A program made the position numbers and the translations under genes. The notes under the pieces are model-generated. The model saw only the letters and a program-made list of their open reading frames with translations. It was not told where the DNA came from and did not search any database. Positions 7,088-16,463 of a stretch of DNA of 64,000 bases are shown here, one piece after another (the first letter of the stretch is position 1; each line of letters begins with the position of its first letter). Origin of the DNA: Reyranella humidisoli (GTDB taxonomy: Bacteria; Pseudomonadota; Alphaproteobacteria; Reyranellales; Reyranellaceae); NCBI RefSeq assembly GCF_019039055.1, contig NZ_JAHOPB010000002.1:682001-746000 (forward strand). The letters are read 5' to 3'.

Positions 7088-9040
7088 ATGGCGTCAGCGT
7101 CGGCCGTCCCGGTCCCTTCCTCCCATCTCGACGCCGCACGCGACGCCGAACCCGCAACCAGGGCCGCGAACGCCGCGATGGCGTCGCGGCTGCCGTTCTC
7201 GGACAAGGCGGACTTCGAGGCCGCGAGGAAAGGATTGATCGCCGAAGTCCCGGACGGAGTCGTGCGCACGGGCGGCGGCACGGTTCTGTGGAACCTGGGC
7301 GAATACGCCTTCATCGACGGCGAGCTGGCGCCAAGTACGGTCAATCCCAGCCTGTGGCGCATGGCCCGGCTCAACCTCGCCAACGGCCTGTTCAAGGTGA
7401 CGGACCGGCTCTATCAGCTCCGCGGCTTCGACATCGCCAACCTGACGGTGATCGAAGGCGACAGCGGGCTGATACTGATCGATCCGTTGACGACCGCCGA
7501 GGTCGCGCGCGCGGCGCTCGAACTCTATTACGCCTACCGGCCGCACAAGCCCGTGGTCGCGGTGATCTACACCCACAGTCACATCGATCATTACGGTGGC
7601 GTGCGCGGCGTCGTCGACGAGGCCGACGTGAAGGCGGGGAAGGTCAAGGTGATCGCGCCGGCCGGCTTCATGGAGGCCATCTCAGGCGAGAACGTGCTGG
7701 CGGGAGCGCCGATGTCGCGGCGCGCGCAGTTCCAGTTCGGCACGATGCTGCCGCGCGGCGCGCGCGGGCAGGTCGATGCCGGTCTCGGCAAGAGCGTGGC
7801 ACGCGGAACGCCCGGCCTGATCGCGCCGACCCAGTCGATCGCCAAGGCGGTCGAGACACACATGATCGACGGCATCGAGATCGTCTTCCAGCTCGCGCCG
7901 GAGACCGAGGCGCCGGCCGAGATGCACATGTTCTATCCGCAGCTCGGCGTGCTCAACATGGCGGAGAACGCCTGCCCGCTGCTGCACAACTTCATCCCGC
8001 TGCGCGGCGCGGTGGCGCGCGATCCGCGCATCTGGGCCAAGTATATCGGCGACGCGATCGCGATGTACGGGCCGAAGACGAAGGTGCTGATCGGCCAGCA
8101 TCACTGGCCGACCTGGGACAACGCGAAGATCATCGACTACCTCGAGGCGCAGCGCGATCTCTACAAGCACATCCACGACCAGACGCTGCGCTACATGAAT
8201 CGCGGCTGGCGGCCGGCCGAGATCGCCGAGGTGATCGACCTTCCGCCGGGGCTCGCGGAGCGATGGTCGGCGCGCGGCTACTACGGCTCGGTGAGCCACA
8301 ACGTGAAGGCGGTCTATCAGCGCTATCTCTCCTGGTACGACGGCAACCCCTGCAACCTGCACCCGCTGCCGCCTGCGCCGGCCGCCGCCAAGTTCGTCGA
8401 GTACATGGGCGGCGCGGCCGCAGTAATCGAAAAGGCGCGTGCCGACTTCGCCAGGGGCGAGTTCCGCTGGGTCGCCCAGGTGATGAAGGAAGTCGTCTAC
8501 GCCGAGCCCCAGAACAAGGAGGCCCGCGCCCTTTGTGCCGATGCCCTGGAGCAGATGGGTTACCAGGCCGAGTCGGCGACGTGGCGCAACGCCTTCCTCT
8601 ACGGTGCGCAGGAACTGCGCCATGGCGTCTTCCAGATGCCGGTGCGACCCGGCATGGGCGCCGACACGCTCGCGGGGCTCACCAGCGACGTCTTCTTCGA
8701 CCTGATGGCGATCCGTCTCGATGCCGCCAAGGCCGCGGGGCAGTCGCTGGTCGTCAACTGGCGCTTCACCGATCGCGGCGAGACGCTGGTGCTGACCTTG
8801 AAGCACAGCACGCTCACTCACCGCATGGGGGAGACGGCGGCCAATGCCGACGTTTCCGTCACGACGACGCGGGCCACGATGGACCAGATCGTGATGCGCA
8901 AGCTCACCATTCCCGATGCCCTTGCGAGCGGTGCGTTGAAGCTCGAAGGAGAGATCCCGAAGCTGGGCGCGCTGTTCGCGATGATGGACCCGCCGACGGG
9001 AATGATGTTCGACATTCTGACGCCGGGAGATGGTCGCTGA
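7088..9040 (+). CDS. SdsA-type alkylsulfatase (metallo-beta-lactamase fold)
   Basis: A 650-residue homologue of the SDS hydrolases SdsA1/Pisa1, which cleave alkyl sulfates to alcohol plus sulfate. Seen: zinc motif THSHIDHYGG (His163, His165, Asp167, His168), the acidic ligands in APETEAPAEMHMF and NMAENACPLLHN, and the late His in GQHHWPTW. A dimerisation region follows, then a C-terminal SCP2-like domain (about 530–650). All expected metal ligands seem present. Unlike SdsA1, the N-terminus (MASASAVPVPSSHLDAARDA) has no signal peptide, which suggests a cytosolic enzyme needing an importer; the Liv-type system downstream could serve. Some family members act on secondary alkyl sulfates. Confidence 0.88.
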   Translation: MASASAVPVPSSHLDAARDAEPATRAANAAMASRLPFSDKADFEAARKGLIAEVPDGVVRTGGGTVLWNLGEYAFIDGELAPSTVNPSLWRMARLNLANGLFKVTDRLYQLRGFDIANLTVIEGDSGLILIDPLTTAEVARAALELYYAYRPHKPVVAVIYTHSHIDHYGGVRGVVDEADVKAGKVKVIAPAGFMEAISGENVLAGAPMSRRAQFQFGTMLPRGARGQVDAGLGKSVARGTPGLIAPTQSIAKAVETHMIDGIEIVFQLAPETEAPAEMHMFYPQLGVLNMAENACPLLHNFIPLRGAVARDPRIWAKYIGDAIAMYGPKTKVLIGQHHWPTWDNAKIIDYLEAQRDLYKHIHDQTLRYMNRGWRPAEIAEVIDLPPGLAERWSARGYYGSVSHNVKAVYQRYLSWYDGNPCNLHPLPPAPAAAKFVEYMGGAAAVIEKARADFARGEFRWVAQVMKEVVYAEPQNKEARALCADALEQMGYQAESATWRNAFLYGAQELRHGVFQMPVRPGMGADTLAGLTSDVFFDLMAIRLDAAKAAGQSLVVNWRFTDRGETLVLTLKHSTLTHRMGETAANADVSVTTTRATMDQIVMRKLTIPDALASGALKLEGEIPKLGALFAMMDPPTGMMFDILTPGDGR

Positions 9041-9050
9041 CGCGAAACGC

Positions 9051-9079
9051 TTGACAGAAGCTCGCGCGGCCCCTGTGAT
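9051..9079 (+). promoter_or_regulatory. Predicted sigma-70 promoter for the Liv-type operon
   Basis: TTGACA (9051–9056), a 17-base spacer, then TGTGAT (9074–9079). The -35 is a perfect consensus and the -10 matches 4 of 6. It lies between the sulfatase stop and the binding-protein start, so the transporter genes can be expressed independently of the upstream genes. Confidence 0.5.
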
Positions 9080-9126
9080 GCGGACAAGAAAACGCGTACA
9101 GCGTGCAGTCACGGGGAGGAGAGATC

Positions 9127-10437
9127 ATGACCATGGGTATTGGGCGTCGCCTGTTGGGCGGCGTAGTCGCTGCGGCGGCTGTATTTGGCATCGTGGGCAG
9201 CGCTGCCGCCCAGGAAAAGAAGATCAAGATCGGTGTGATCTATGACCTGACCGGCCCGTTGGCCGGCGGCGGCTCGGAACTACAGTATATCGGCGCCAAG
9301 ATCATGATCGACAACTTCATCAAGGCGGGGGGCGTCGAGGGGTACAAGATCGAGGCCGTCTATGCCGACGCCCAGAGCAAGCCCGACGTCGCCATCAACG
9401 AGGCCGTCCGCCTCGTCGAGCAGGAAAAGGTCGACATGTTGCTCGGCTTCTACTCCTCGGCACAGTGCGTGCCCGTGGCGGGCCGCGTGGAACAGCTCAA
9501 GAAGTTCATGTGGATCACGACCTGCATCTCCTCGGCGGTGCTCGACGGCAAGAACTACAAGTACGTCTTCCGCCCGCAGGCGAGCGGCGATCAGTTCGGC
9601 TTGATGACGATGGACTTCATCAGCCAGAACGTCGCCAAGTTCGGCAAGACGGCCAAGGAACTGCGCGTCGCCATCATCCACGAGGACGGCGCCTATGGCG
9701 TCGACGTCGCCAAGGGCAATGATGCGGGCGCCAAGAAGGCGGGCTTCAACGTCGTGCTGAAGGAAGGCTATGCAGCCACTGCACCCGACCTCTCGGCGCT
9801 GGTCACCAAGCTGAAGCGGGCACGGCCGGACGTGGTCTTCCACACCGGTTACAATCCCGACATCACGCTTCTGCTGCGCCAGGCGCGCGAGCAGGGGCTG
9901 AAGTTCGGCGCATTGGTGGGCCATGGCGCCGGCTACGGCGTCTATGAGAAGTTGAAGGAAGGCCTCGGCGCCGACGTAAACTACTTCTTCAATACCGATC
10001 CCATTTCGATCTGGTTGACCAACTCCAAGACGCTCGATCCCAAGCTGCCGCCGGTGATCAAGATGGTCGGCGAGGAGTTCGACAAGGCGAAGCCTGGTGT
10101 TGCCATCCGTTCGGCGCATGTCGGCATGGCCGCGTCCAACACCTATTTGTTCTTCACCTCGGTGTTGCCGGTCGCCATCAAGAAATACGGTGGTGTCGAT
10201 CCCGAGTCGCTGCGCAAGGCCGCTCTCGATCTGGACATCAAGGAAGGCGGCACGATGCTGGGCTTCGGCGTCAAGTTCCCCGCGGAGGGCGCCCAGATGG
10301 CGGGTCAGAACGAGCGTTCGTTCCCGGTCGTCATCCAGTACATCGACGACAAGTCGTACGTGGTGTGGCCGAAGAGCCAGGCGATGCGCGACGCCGTGCT
10401 GCCGCTGCCCAAGGGCACTACCTACAGCAACCAATAG
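9127..10437 (+). CDS. Branched-chain amino acid-type ABC transporter substrate-binding protein
   Basis: A 436-residue LivK-like periplasmic binding protein. A signal peptide (basic MTMGIGRR, hydrophobic core, cleavage near SAAAQ) is followed by KKIKIGVIYDLTGPLAGGGS, the typical first strand of the type I peripheral-binding fold. ATG 9127 is chosen because GGGGAGGAG lies just upstream and the signal peptide begins there. It is followed by livG, livF, livH and livM homologues in the same direction. Although the family is named for leucine, many members bind aromatic acids, amides or other small organics; next to a sulfatase and a GMC dehydrogenase a non-amino-acid ligand is likely. Confidence 0.9.
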   Translation: MTMGIGRRLLGGVVAAAAVFGIVGSAAAQEKKIKIGVIYDLTGPLAGGGSELQYIGAKIMIDNFIKAGGVEGYKIEAVYADAQSKPDVAINEAVRLVEQEKVDMLLGFYSSAQCVPVAGRVEQLKKFMWITTCISSAVLDGKNYKYVFRPQASGDQFGLMTMDFISQNVAKFGKTAKELRVAIIHEDGAYGVDVAKGNDAGAKKAGFNVVLKEGYAATAPDLSALVTKLKRARPDVVFHTGYNPDITLLLRQAREQGLKFGALVGHGAGYGVYEKLKEGLGADVNYFFNTDPISIWLTNSKTLDPKLPPVIKMVGEEFDKAKPGVAIRSAHVGMAASNTYLFFTSVLPVAIKKYGGVDPESLRKAALDLDIKEGGTMLGFGVKFPAEGAQMAGQNERSFPVVIQYIDDKSYVVWPKSQAMRDAVLPLPKGTTYSNQ

Positions 10438-10468
10438 GTCGAGCATTGGGTAAAGCGGAGTAGCGGCC

Positions 10469-11236
10469 GTGCTGGCGGTAAACGGGCTGGTGAAGCGATT
10501 CGGTGGCTTCACCGCCGTGAACAATGTGTCTTTCGAGGTCGAGAAGGGAGAGATTCTCGGCCTGATCGGCCCCAACGGATCAGGCAAGAGCACGATCTTC
10601 AACATGCTGTCGGGCACGTTCCCGCCCTCGGCAGGGTCGATCAAGTTCGACGGTACCGAGATCGCGGGACTGCCGCCTCACAAGATCATCAACCGCGGCA
10701 TCGGGCGCACGTTCCAGATTCCGCGGCCCTTCCGGCGGCTCTCGATTTTCGAGAATGTGGCATTGGCCGGATTCTACGGGCAGGGAAGCCATAGTCGCAT
10801 CCAGGCCTATGAAGCCGCCGAGAAGGCGCTTGCGATGGTCGGCCTCCCGACCGACCGGGATGCGAGTGTCGATGGCCTCGGCGCGGCGGGCCTCAAGAAG
10901 CTCGAACTGGCCAAGGCGATCGCCACCGGGCCGAAGCTGCTGCTGGCCGACGAAAGCCTCGGTGGTCTCGATGAAGCCGAGATGGACCAGGCGGCCGACA
11001 TGCTGCGCAAGATCCGCGACGAGCTCGGCGTCACCATCATCTGGGTCGAGCACATCATGGGCGTGCTGATGCGCGTGGTCGACCGCGTCATGGTGCTCGA
11101 CCATGGCGAGAAGATTTCCGAGGGCCTCCCGAGCGTCGTGTCGAGCGATCCGCGTGTTGTCGAGGTTTATCTCGGCACCGACGCGGATGCGACGCAGGCC
11201 GCCGCGGCCGAATCGCGGCGCTCGAGGGATCCATGA
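10469..11236 (+). CDS. livG: ABC transporter ATP-binding protein, LivG type
   Basis: A 255-residue ATPase. Walker A GPNGSGKST, LivG-type PHKIINRGIGRTFQIPRPF, a divergent signature region (GAAGLKKLELAKAIAT in place of the usual LSGGQ, as often seen in LivG) and Walker B LLLADE. It starts with GTG 10469 behind AAGCGGAG. Its 3' end overlaps livF by ATGA. It energises import with the LivH/LivM permeases. Confidence 0.92.
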   Translation: MLAVNGLVKRFGGFTAVNNVSFEVEKGEILGLIGPNGSGKSTIFNMLSGTFPPSAGSIKFDGTEIAGLPPHKIINRGIGRTFQIPRPFRRLSIFENVALAGFYGQGSHSRIQAYEAAEKALAMVGLPTDRDASVDGLGAAGLKKLELAKAIATGPKLLLADESLGGLDEAEMDQAADMLRKIRDELGVTIIWVEHIMGVLMRVVDRVMVLDHGEKISEGLPSVVSSDPRVVEVYLGTDADATQAAAAESRRSRDP

Positions 11237-11955
11237 GCGAAGCCAGGCAGATGCTCGAACTCAAATCGATCGACGCGGGCTATGGCGCCTTTCAGGCTTT
11301 GTTCGACGTCAACCTCAACGTGAAGGCGGGCGAAGCGGTGGGCGTGATCGGCCCGAACGGCGCCGGCAAGACGACGCTGATGCGTGTGATCTCCGGGTTG
11401 ATTCGCCCCACCAGGGGATCGATCGGCATGGAGGGTGTCGACGTGCTCGCGACGCCGCCGCACCGCATCGTCGGCCTCGGTATCGCCCACGTCCCGGAAA
11501 ACCGCCGGCTGTTCCCGAGATTGACCGTCGAGGACAATCTGAAAATGGGCGCGTTCATGCCCGAGGCACGTGCCAAGTATGCCGAACGGTTGGAAGTCGT
11601 GTACGACCTGTTCCCCCGCATGAAGGAACGTCGCGCCCAGTTGGCGGGTACGATGTCCGGCGGCGAGCAGCAGATGTGCGCGATCGGCCGCGCGCTGATG
11701 TCCGATCCCAAACTGCTCCTGCTCGACGAGCCGTCGGCCGGCCTGGCGCCCGTGGTCGTCCAACAGGTCTTCGAACTGGTGAAGCGCATCAGGAGCGGCG
11801 GGCTGACGGTGCTGATCGTCGAGCAGAACGTCCAGCAGGTGCTGCGTGTCGTCGACCGCGCCTACCTGCTCGAGGCCGGCTCGATCCGCGCGTCGGGCAC
11901 CTCTGCCGAGATGCTGGCGAACGACACGGTCAAGCAGGCCTATCTCGGTGTTTAA
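11233..11955 (+). CDS. livF: ABC transporter ATP-binding protein, LivF type
   Basis: A 240-residue ATPase with Walker A GPNGAGKTT, signature MSGGEQQMCAIGRAL and Walker B LLLLDEPSAGLAP, plus the LivF hallmark VPENRRLFPRLTVEDNL. Start overlaps the livG stop (ATGA), indicating translational coupling and a matched ATPase heterodimer. Confidence 0.93.
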   Translation: MSEARQMLELKSIDAGYGAFQALFDVNLNVKAGEAVGVIGPNGAGKTTLMRVISGLIRPTRGSIGMEGVDVLATPPHRIVGLGIAHVPENRRLFPRLTVEDNLKMGAFMPEARAKYAERLEVVYDLFPRMKERRAQLAGTMSGGEQQMCAIGRALMSDPKLLLLDEPSAGLAPVVVQQVFELVKRIRSGGLTVLIVEQNVQQVLRVVDRAYLLEAGSIRASGTSAEMLANDTVKQAYLGV

Positions 11956-11987
11956 TCGATGTTCAGCGGCACGATGAGGAGCGGTTG

Positions 11988-12869
11988 ATGCAGTCATTCC
12001 TCGAAATTTTCGATATCTACCTGCTCGAGGCGATGGTCAACGGCATCCTCCTGGGCGGAGTTCTTGCCCTGCTGGCGCTCGGCCTCAACCTGATCTTCGG
12101 TGTCATCGACGTCACTTGGATCTGCTACGCCGAACTGGTCATGGTCGGCATGTACGGCATGTACTACCTCGTTCAGTACTATGGCGTTTCGTACTATTTC
12201 GCCGCCCCGCTCACGATCCTGCTGGTCGCGGTACTCGGCGCGCTTCTGCATTGGCTGGTGATTTCGCCGCTTCTGGGTGCGCCGCCGATCAACCAGCTCC
12301 TGGCAACCGGCGGCGTGCTGTTCGTCCTGCAGAGCTTCGCCACGGTCGCCTTCGGCATCGACTTCCGCAACCTTGGGATCCGCCTGCCGGTGTTGCAGTT
12401 CGCGGATATGCATTTCAGCTACTCGCGCCTGCTTTCCTTCATTGCCGCCCTTGTAGGCATGGTCGTGATCTACCTGTTCATGACGCGCACCTACACCGGC
12501 ACGGCGATCCGCGCGATCGCCCAGGATCGCGAGATCATGGCGCTGATGGGCGTCGACACGAAGAAGATCTACCTCGTCACCTCTGCACTGGGCGGCGGCC
12601 TGGCCGGGCTGGCGGCTTGTCTTCTGGTGTTGCAGTACGACGTCCATCCCTTCGTAGGCCTTTCGTTCGGCCCGATCACGTTCCTGATCTGCGTGCTGGG
12701 CGGACTGGGCAATTTCGTCGGCGGCTTCGTCGCGGCCTTCCTGTTCGCCGAAATCATCTCGCTGGGCAGCCTGTTTTCCGACCTCGAGTGGGGCTACGTG
12801 CTGGCCTTCGCCTTCTTCATCGTCATGATGTTCGTCCGCCCCGGCGGATTGCTCGCGAGGCGCCAGTGA
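11988..12869 (+). CDS. livH: Branched-chain amino acid-type ABC permease, LivH
   Basis: A 293-residue integral membrane protein. Residues about 12–35 give NGILLGGVLALLALGLNLIF, the usual LivH start, and the C-terminal part contains the LivH-type loop (TSALGGGLAGLAACLLV). ATG 11988 has GAGGAGCGG just before it; an open frame extends far upstream but only through livF in another frame. The stop overlaps the livM start by one base (TGATG). Confidence 0.92.
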   Translation: MQSFLEIFDIYLLEAMVNGILLGGVLALLALGLNLIFGVIDVTWICYAELVMVGMYGMYYLVQYYGVSYYFAAPLTILLVAVLGALLHWLVISPLLGAPPINQLLATGGVLFVLQSFATVAFGIDFRNLGIRLPVLQFADMHFSYSRLLSFIAALVGMVVIYLFMTRTYTGTAIRAIAQDREIMALMGVDTKKIYLVTSALGGGLAGLAACLLVLQYDVHPFVGLSFGPITFLICVLGGLGNFVGGFVAAFLFAEIISLGSLFSDLEWGYVLAFAFFIVMMFVRPGGLLARRQ

Positions 12870-13852
12870 TGTCCCTCGTCAATTTGCGTCAGATCGTTCC
12901 CTGGATCGTCGGCGCCCTGCTGATCGCGCTGCCGTTCCTCAATCGCGATCCATATCACCTTCACATCCTCGTCCTGATACTCATCTGGTCGTTTGCCTAC
13001 ACCTCGTGGTCGATGATGGGGCGGTTCGGGCTAGTCTCGCTGGGGCACGGGGGATTCATGGGCGTCGGGGCCTACGTGACGGCCCTGCTGTGGAATCATC
13101 TTGGCGTTTCGCCCTGGATCGGGATCCCGATCGCCCTGGTCTGTGCGGGCGCCCTGGCCCTGATCGTGGCATATCCCTGCTTCCGCTTTCGCATCACCGG
13201 GCACTACTTCGCTCTCGTTACGCTGGCGCTCTCAGGAATCGTGCTGCAGATCATCACGGCAACGCGCGACTACACCGGCGGCTCGCTGGGCTACACGCCT
13301 GAGCGGACCAAGGGTAGCCACCTCGCTGCGCTCCAGTTCGACGACAAGACGACCTGGTATCTGATCGCTCTGGGCGTCTGGGGGGTGGGGTTGCTGATCT
13401 GGCGCTGGGTTGACCGCAGTATGGACCGCTATGCGCTGGAGGCGATCTCGGAGGACGAGGACGCCGCCGCGGCCGCCGGCGTCAACGTCACGTTCGAGAA
13501 GCTCAAGATCACGGTGATCAGCGCTCTCATGACCGCGATGGCCGGCGCGCTCTATTGCCAGTACCAGATGTTCATATCGCCCGATACGGTCAGCGGCATC
13601 GCAATTTCGTTGCAGATGGTATTCGCCGTCGTGGTCGGGGGCATTTACGTCGCGCTGGGGCCGACCGTCGGGGCCATCATCACGATCATGCTGACCGAGG
13701 TGCTGCGCATCGGGTTCGGGACCAAGGCGGTCGGCTGGGACAACCTTGTCTACGGCGTCCTGCTGGTCCTGTTCATCATCTTCCTCCCCAAGGGTATCCT
13801 GGGCAGCTTGCTTGCGTGGCTGAAGTCGCCTAGCAAGCACAAGGATGGATGA
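12869..13852 (+). CDS. livM: Branched-chain amino acid-type ABC permease, LivM
   Basis: A 327-residue membrane permease with LivM hallmarks: SWSMMGRFGLVSLGHGGFMG near residue 47, then the EDEDAAAAAGVN loop that follows the RAIREDE-type motif of this family. Starts by one-base overlap with livH and overlaps the following GMC gene by 8 bases. It completes a full five-gene importer. Confidence 0.92.
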   Translation: MSLVNLRQIVPWIVGALLIALPFLNRDPYHLHILVLILIWSFAYTSWSMMGRFGLVSLGHGGFMGVGAYVTALLWNHLGVSPWIGIPIALVCAGALALIVAYPCFRFRITGHYFALVTLALSGIVLQIITATRDYTGGSLGYTPERTKGSHLAALQFDDKTTWYLIALGVWGVGLLIWRWVDRSMDRYALEAISEDEDAAAAAGVNVTFEKLKITVISALMTAMAGALYCQYQMFISPDTVSGIAISLQMVFAVVVGGIYVALGPTVGAIITIMLTEVLRIGFGTKAVGWDNLVYGVLLVLFIIFLPKGILGSLLAWLKSPSKHKDG

Positions 13853-15443
13853 GTTCGATTTCGTCGTTGTAGGGGCGGGGTCCTCCGGCGGCCCGATCGT
13901 TGACCGGTTGACCGCGGGCGGGCGCTATTCCGTGCTGTTGCTGGAGGCCGGCCCTGATGCCAGGAGCCGCTGGCTGTCGATTCCGGCCGGTTTCGCCAAG
14001 ACCTTTCTCGATCCCGCCGTGAACTGGAAGCTCAGGACAGAGGCCGAGCCCGAGCTTTGCGGTCGGCGGATCTATTGGCCGCGCGGCAAGGTGATCGGTG
14101 GCTCCAGCGCCATCAACGGTATGGTCTATATCCGCGGCCTCGCCTCGGATTACGACCATTGGCGCCAGATGGGCAACGAAGGCTGGTCGTTCGAGGACTG
14201 CCTGCCGTATTTCCGGCGTCTCGAAGGATACGCCGATGGCGAGACCGCGCTTCGCGGCGGCAACGGGCCGGTCAAGATCACCCAGAGGGACTACGTCAAC
14301 GAGCTAGGCGATACGTTCCTGGCGGCCTGCACCGAGGTCGGCCTGGATTCCAACGACGACTTCAACGGGGCCGAGCAGATCGGCGCCGGCTACTATCACG
14401 CCACGGCGAGCGATGGCCGGCGCAACTCGACGGGCCGAGCCTATATCGCGCCCGCCCGCCGGCGCTCCAACTGCAAGGTCGTGACCGGGGCCGTCGTCGA
14501 ACGCGTGATGATCGAAGACGGTCGCGCCGTCGGCGTCGCCTTCAACGTCCGCGGCAGGAGCCGGCTCGCCCGGGCGCGTCGTGAGGTCATCCTCAGTGCC
14601 GGCACCGTCGGCTCGCCGCAGATCCTGCAGCTTTCGGGAATCGGGGCCGGGGCCCATCTCTCGTCCCTCGGCATTCCCGTCATCCGCGACCTGCCGGGTG
14701 TGGGTGAGAACCTGCAGGACCATTTCTGCGTCCGCTCGACCTACAAGACCTGGTGGCGCCTGACCTTGAACGACGACTTCAGCACGTTCCCCCGGCGTGT
14801 CAGCGCGGCGTTTCTCTATGCCCTGGCGCGGGTCGGACCGCTCACGGCGATGCCGGCTTTCGCGGGCGCTTTCGTGAAGCTCCTGGAGCAGTCGTCGGAA
14901 CCCGACACCCAGATCCATTTCTTCCCCTGGTCGGTCGACCGCATGGACACGGGGCCGCACCCGTTCTCCGGCTTCACCATCCTGGCGAACCAGTCGCGCC
15001 CCGAGAGCCGCGGCCACGTCCGGATCACCTCACGCGACGCTGCGACACCTCCGGCGATCATGGCCAACTACCTGTCGACCGAGACCGACCGGCAGGCGGT
15101 CATCGCCGCCGGCAAGTTCGAGCGTCTTCTGGCCCGCAGTTCCGCGCTGGGCCGCATCATCACCGACGAGATGCTTCCGGGTGTCGAGGTCTGGTCCGAC
15201 GATGATTTCCTCGACTATGCGCGCCGTGAGGGCCAGTCGGCCTACCATCCGGTCGGTACCTGCCGCATGGGGCACGATGCCGAGTCGGTGGTCGATCCGC
15301 AGTTGCGGGTGCACGGGATCAGGGGCCTGCGCGTGGCCGATGCGTCGGTGATGCCTACACTCGTGTCGGGGAACACCAACGCCGCCTGCATGATGATCGG
15401 CGAGAAGGTCTCAGACCTGATCCTGGCCGCCGCGCAGCGATAG
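13845..15443 (+). CDS. GMC-family FAD alcohol/choline-type dehydrogenase
   Basis: A 532-residue flavoprotein. The FAD dinucleotide fold VVVGAGSSGG opens the protein; the GMC signature PRGKVIGGSSAINGMVYIRG lies near residue 83; the second GMC motif SAGTVGSPQILQLSGIG and the catalytic C-terminal His segment YHPVGTCRMG are present. Members oxidise alcohols (choline, polyethylene glycol, alkanols). The 8-base overlap with livM places it in the importer operon, so it probably oxidises the imported compound or the alcohol released by the sulfatase (inference). Its 3' end overlaps the convergent cyclase gene by 33 bases. Confidence 0.9.
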   Translation: MDEFDFVVVGAGSSGGPIVDRLTAGGRYSVLLLEAGPDARSRWLSIPAGFAKTFLDPAVNWKLRTEAEPELCGRRIYWPRGKVIGGSSAINGMVYIRGLASDYDHWRQMGNEGWSFEDCLPYFRRLEGYADGETALRGGNGPVKITQRDYVNELGDTFLAACTEVGLDSNDDFNGAEQIGAGYYHATASDGRRNSTGRAYIAPARRRSNCKVVTGAVVERVMIEDGRAVGVAFNVRGRSRLARARREVILSAGTVGSPQILQLSGIGAGAHLSSLGIPVIRDLPGVGENLQDHFCVRSTYKTWWRLTLNDDFSTFPRRVSAAFLYALARVGPLTAMPAFAGAFVKLLEQSSEPDTQIHFFPWSVDRMDTGPHPFSGFTILANQSRPESRGHVRITSRDAATPPAIMANYLSTETDRQAVIAAGKFERLLARSSALGRIITDEMLPGVEVWSDDDFLDYARREGQSAYHPVGTCRMGHDAESVVDPQLRVHGIRGLRVADASVMPTLVSGNTNAACMMIGEKVSDLILAAAQR

Positions 15444-16463
15444 CGCGGCGATCGCCAGCGGCGCGGCACGGCCGCGGATCGACAGGGTCGGCAGTGGCTC
15501 GGCCTGCAGTCCGGCTGGAAGGCGAACGAGCGCCAGCAGTTCGGCCGAGACCAACACGTCACGGTGCAGGGACTTGGAAGCCTCGAGCAGCCGCGCGGCA
15601 ACGTTCAGCGTGTCGCCGACATAGGCGATCTCGCGGCGCACATCGCCGATTTCACCGGCGACGATCTCTCCGCAATGAAGGGCGGCCCTGAACTCGGGGA
15701 CAACGCCGAAGCGGTCGCGGTAACGCGCGGCGTTGCGGACCATGAAGTCGCGGGCGAAGAAAGGACAGGTCAGGCAGTCGCCCTCGCTCAGCGCGGGGCC
15801 GGCTGGCCAGGTCAGGATCGCCTCGTCGCCCACGTACTTGTGGATCTCCGCATCGCATTCCAGCGCGGCATCGGCGACATCGCGGAAGAAGGCGTTGAGC
15901 AACTCATGGAAGCGGATTGCGCCGAGCTTTTCCGCAAGCCCCGTCGAATCCTTCATGTCGATCAACAGGAAGGCCTTCTGCTCGCGTCTGGGCCGGGCGT
16001 AGCGTCCGACCAGCAGGTTCTTCAGCGTGCCGAAGCCCAACAGGCGACCCGTCTCCACGACGAGGTTGCCGAACACGGACATGCCGATGGCGAAGAGGAC
16101 GGAATTGCTGAAGCTCGGAGCGAAGATGATGACGTCCGAACTGCCGATCGACATGATCAGGCGCGACAGGATCAGGCCGGCAACGATGACGACGCAATAG
16201 AACAGCACCTTGACCAGGAAATATCCGGCAAGCGGCATGCGCCGCATCCAGCCGAGCGCGTTGATGCGTGCACGCCGCACTTCGAAGAACACGATCGGCG
16301 TGGCGATCAGCAGCGAGGTGAGGATGCCCTGCAGCATGCCCCTGACTGCCGGCTCGTCGGCTGGCGCCACAGCGTAGCCGAAATAGGCGCTGAGCGCGGC
16401 GCTGGCCAGGCTGATCCACAAGACAATCCGCCATTCGCGGTGGTTGCGCCGCGATAACTTCAT
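15411..16463 (-). CDS. Membrane-anchored class III adenylate cyclase
   Basis: A 350-residue protein with about four N-terminal membrane segments (residues about 10–150) and a C-terminal class III cyclase domain. Catalytic set visible: metal Asp in LLIDMKDSTGLA, Lys and second metal Asp in KYVGDEAILTW, and the Asn/Arg pair in VGDTLNVAARL. The Lys and the Asp of VGD fit adenine rather than guanine specificity. Unusual is an insertion with CLTC (SEGDCLTCPFFARDF) between the metal motif and the central strands. The start overlaps the stop of the dehydratase gene by one base, so cAMP synthesis here appears co-expressed with amino-acid catabolism genes. Confidence 0.85.
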   Translation of the reverse strand: MKLSRRNHREWRIVLWISLASAALSAYFGYAVAPADEPAVRGMLQGILTSLLIATPIVFFEVRRARINALGWMRRMPLAGYFLVKVLFYCVVIVAGLILSRLIMSIGSSDVIIFAPSFSNSVLFAIGMSVFGNLVVETGRLLGFGTLKNLLVGRYARPRREQKAFLLIDMKDSTGLAEKLGAIRFHELLNAFFRDVADAALECDAEIHKYVGDEAILTWPAGPALSEGDCLTCPFFARDFMVRNAARYRDRFGVVPEFRAALHCGEIVAGEIGDVRREIAYVGDTLNVAARLLEASKSLHRDVLVSAELLALVRLPAGLQAEPLPTLSIRGRAAPLAIAALSLRGGQDQV

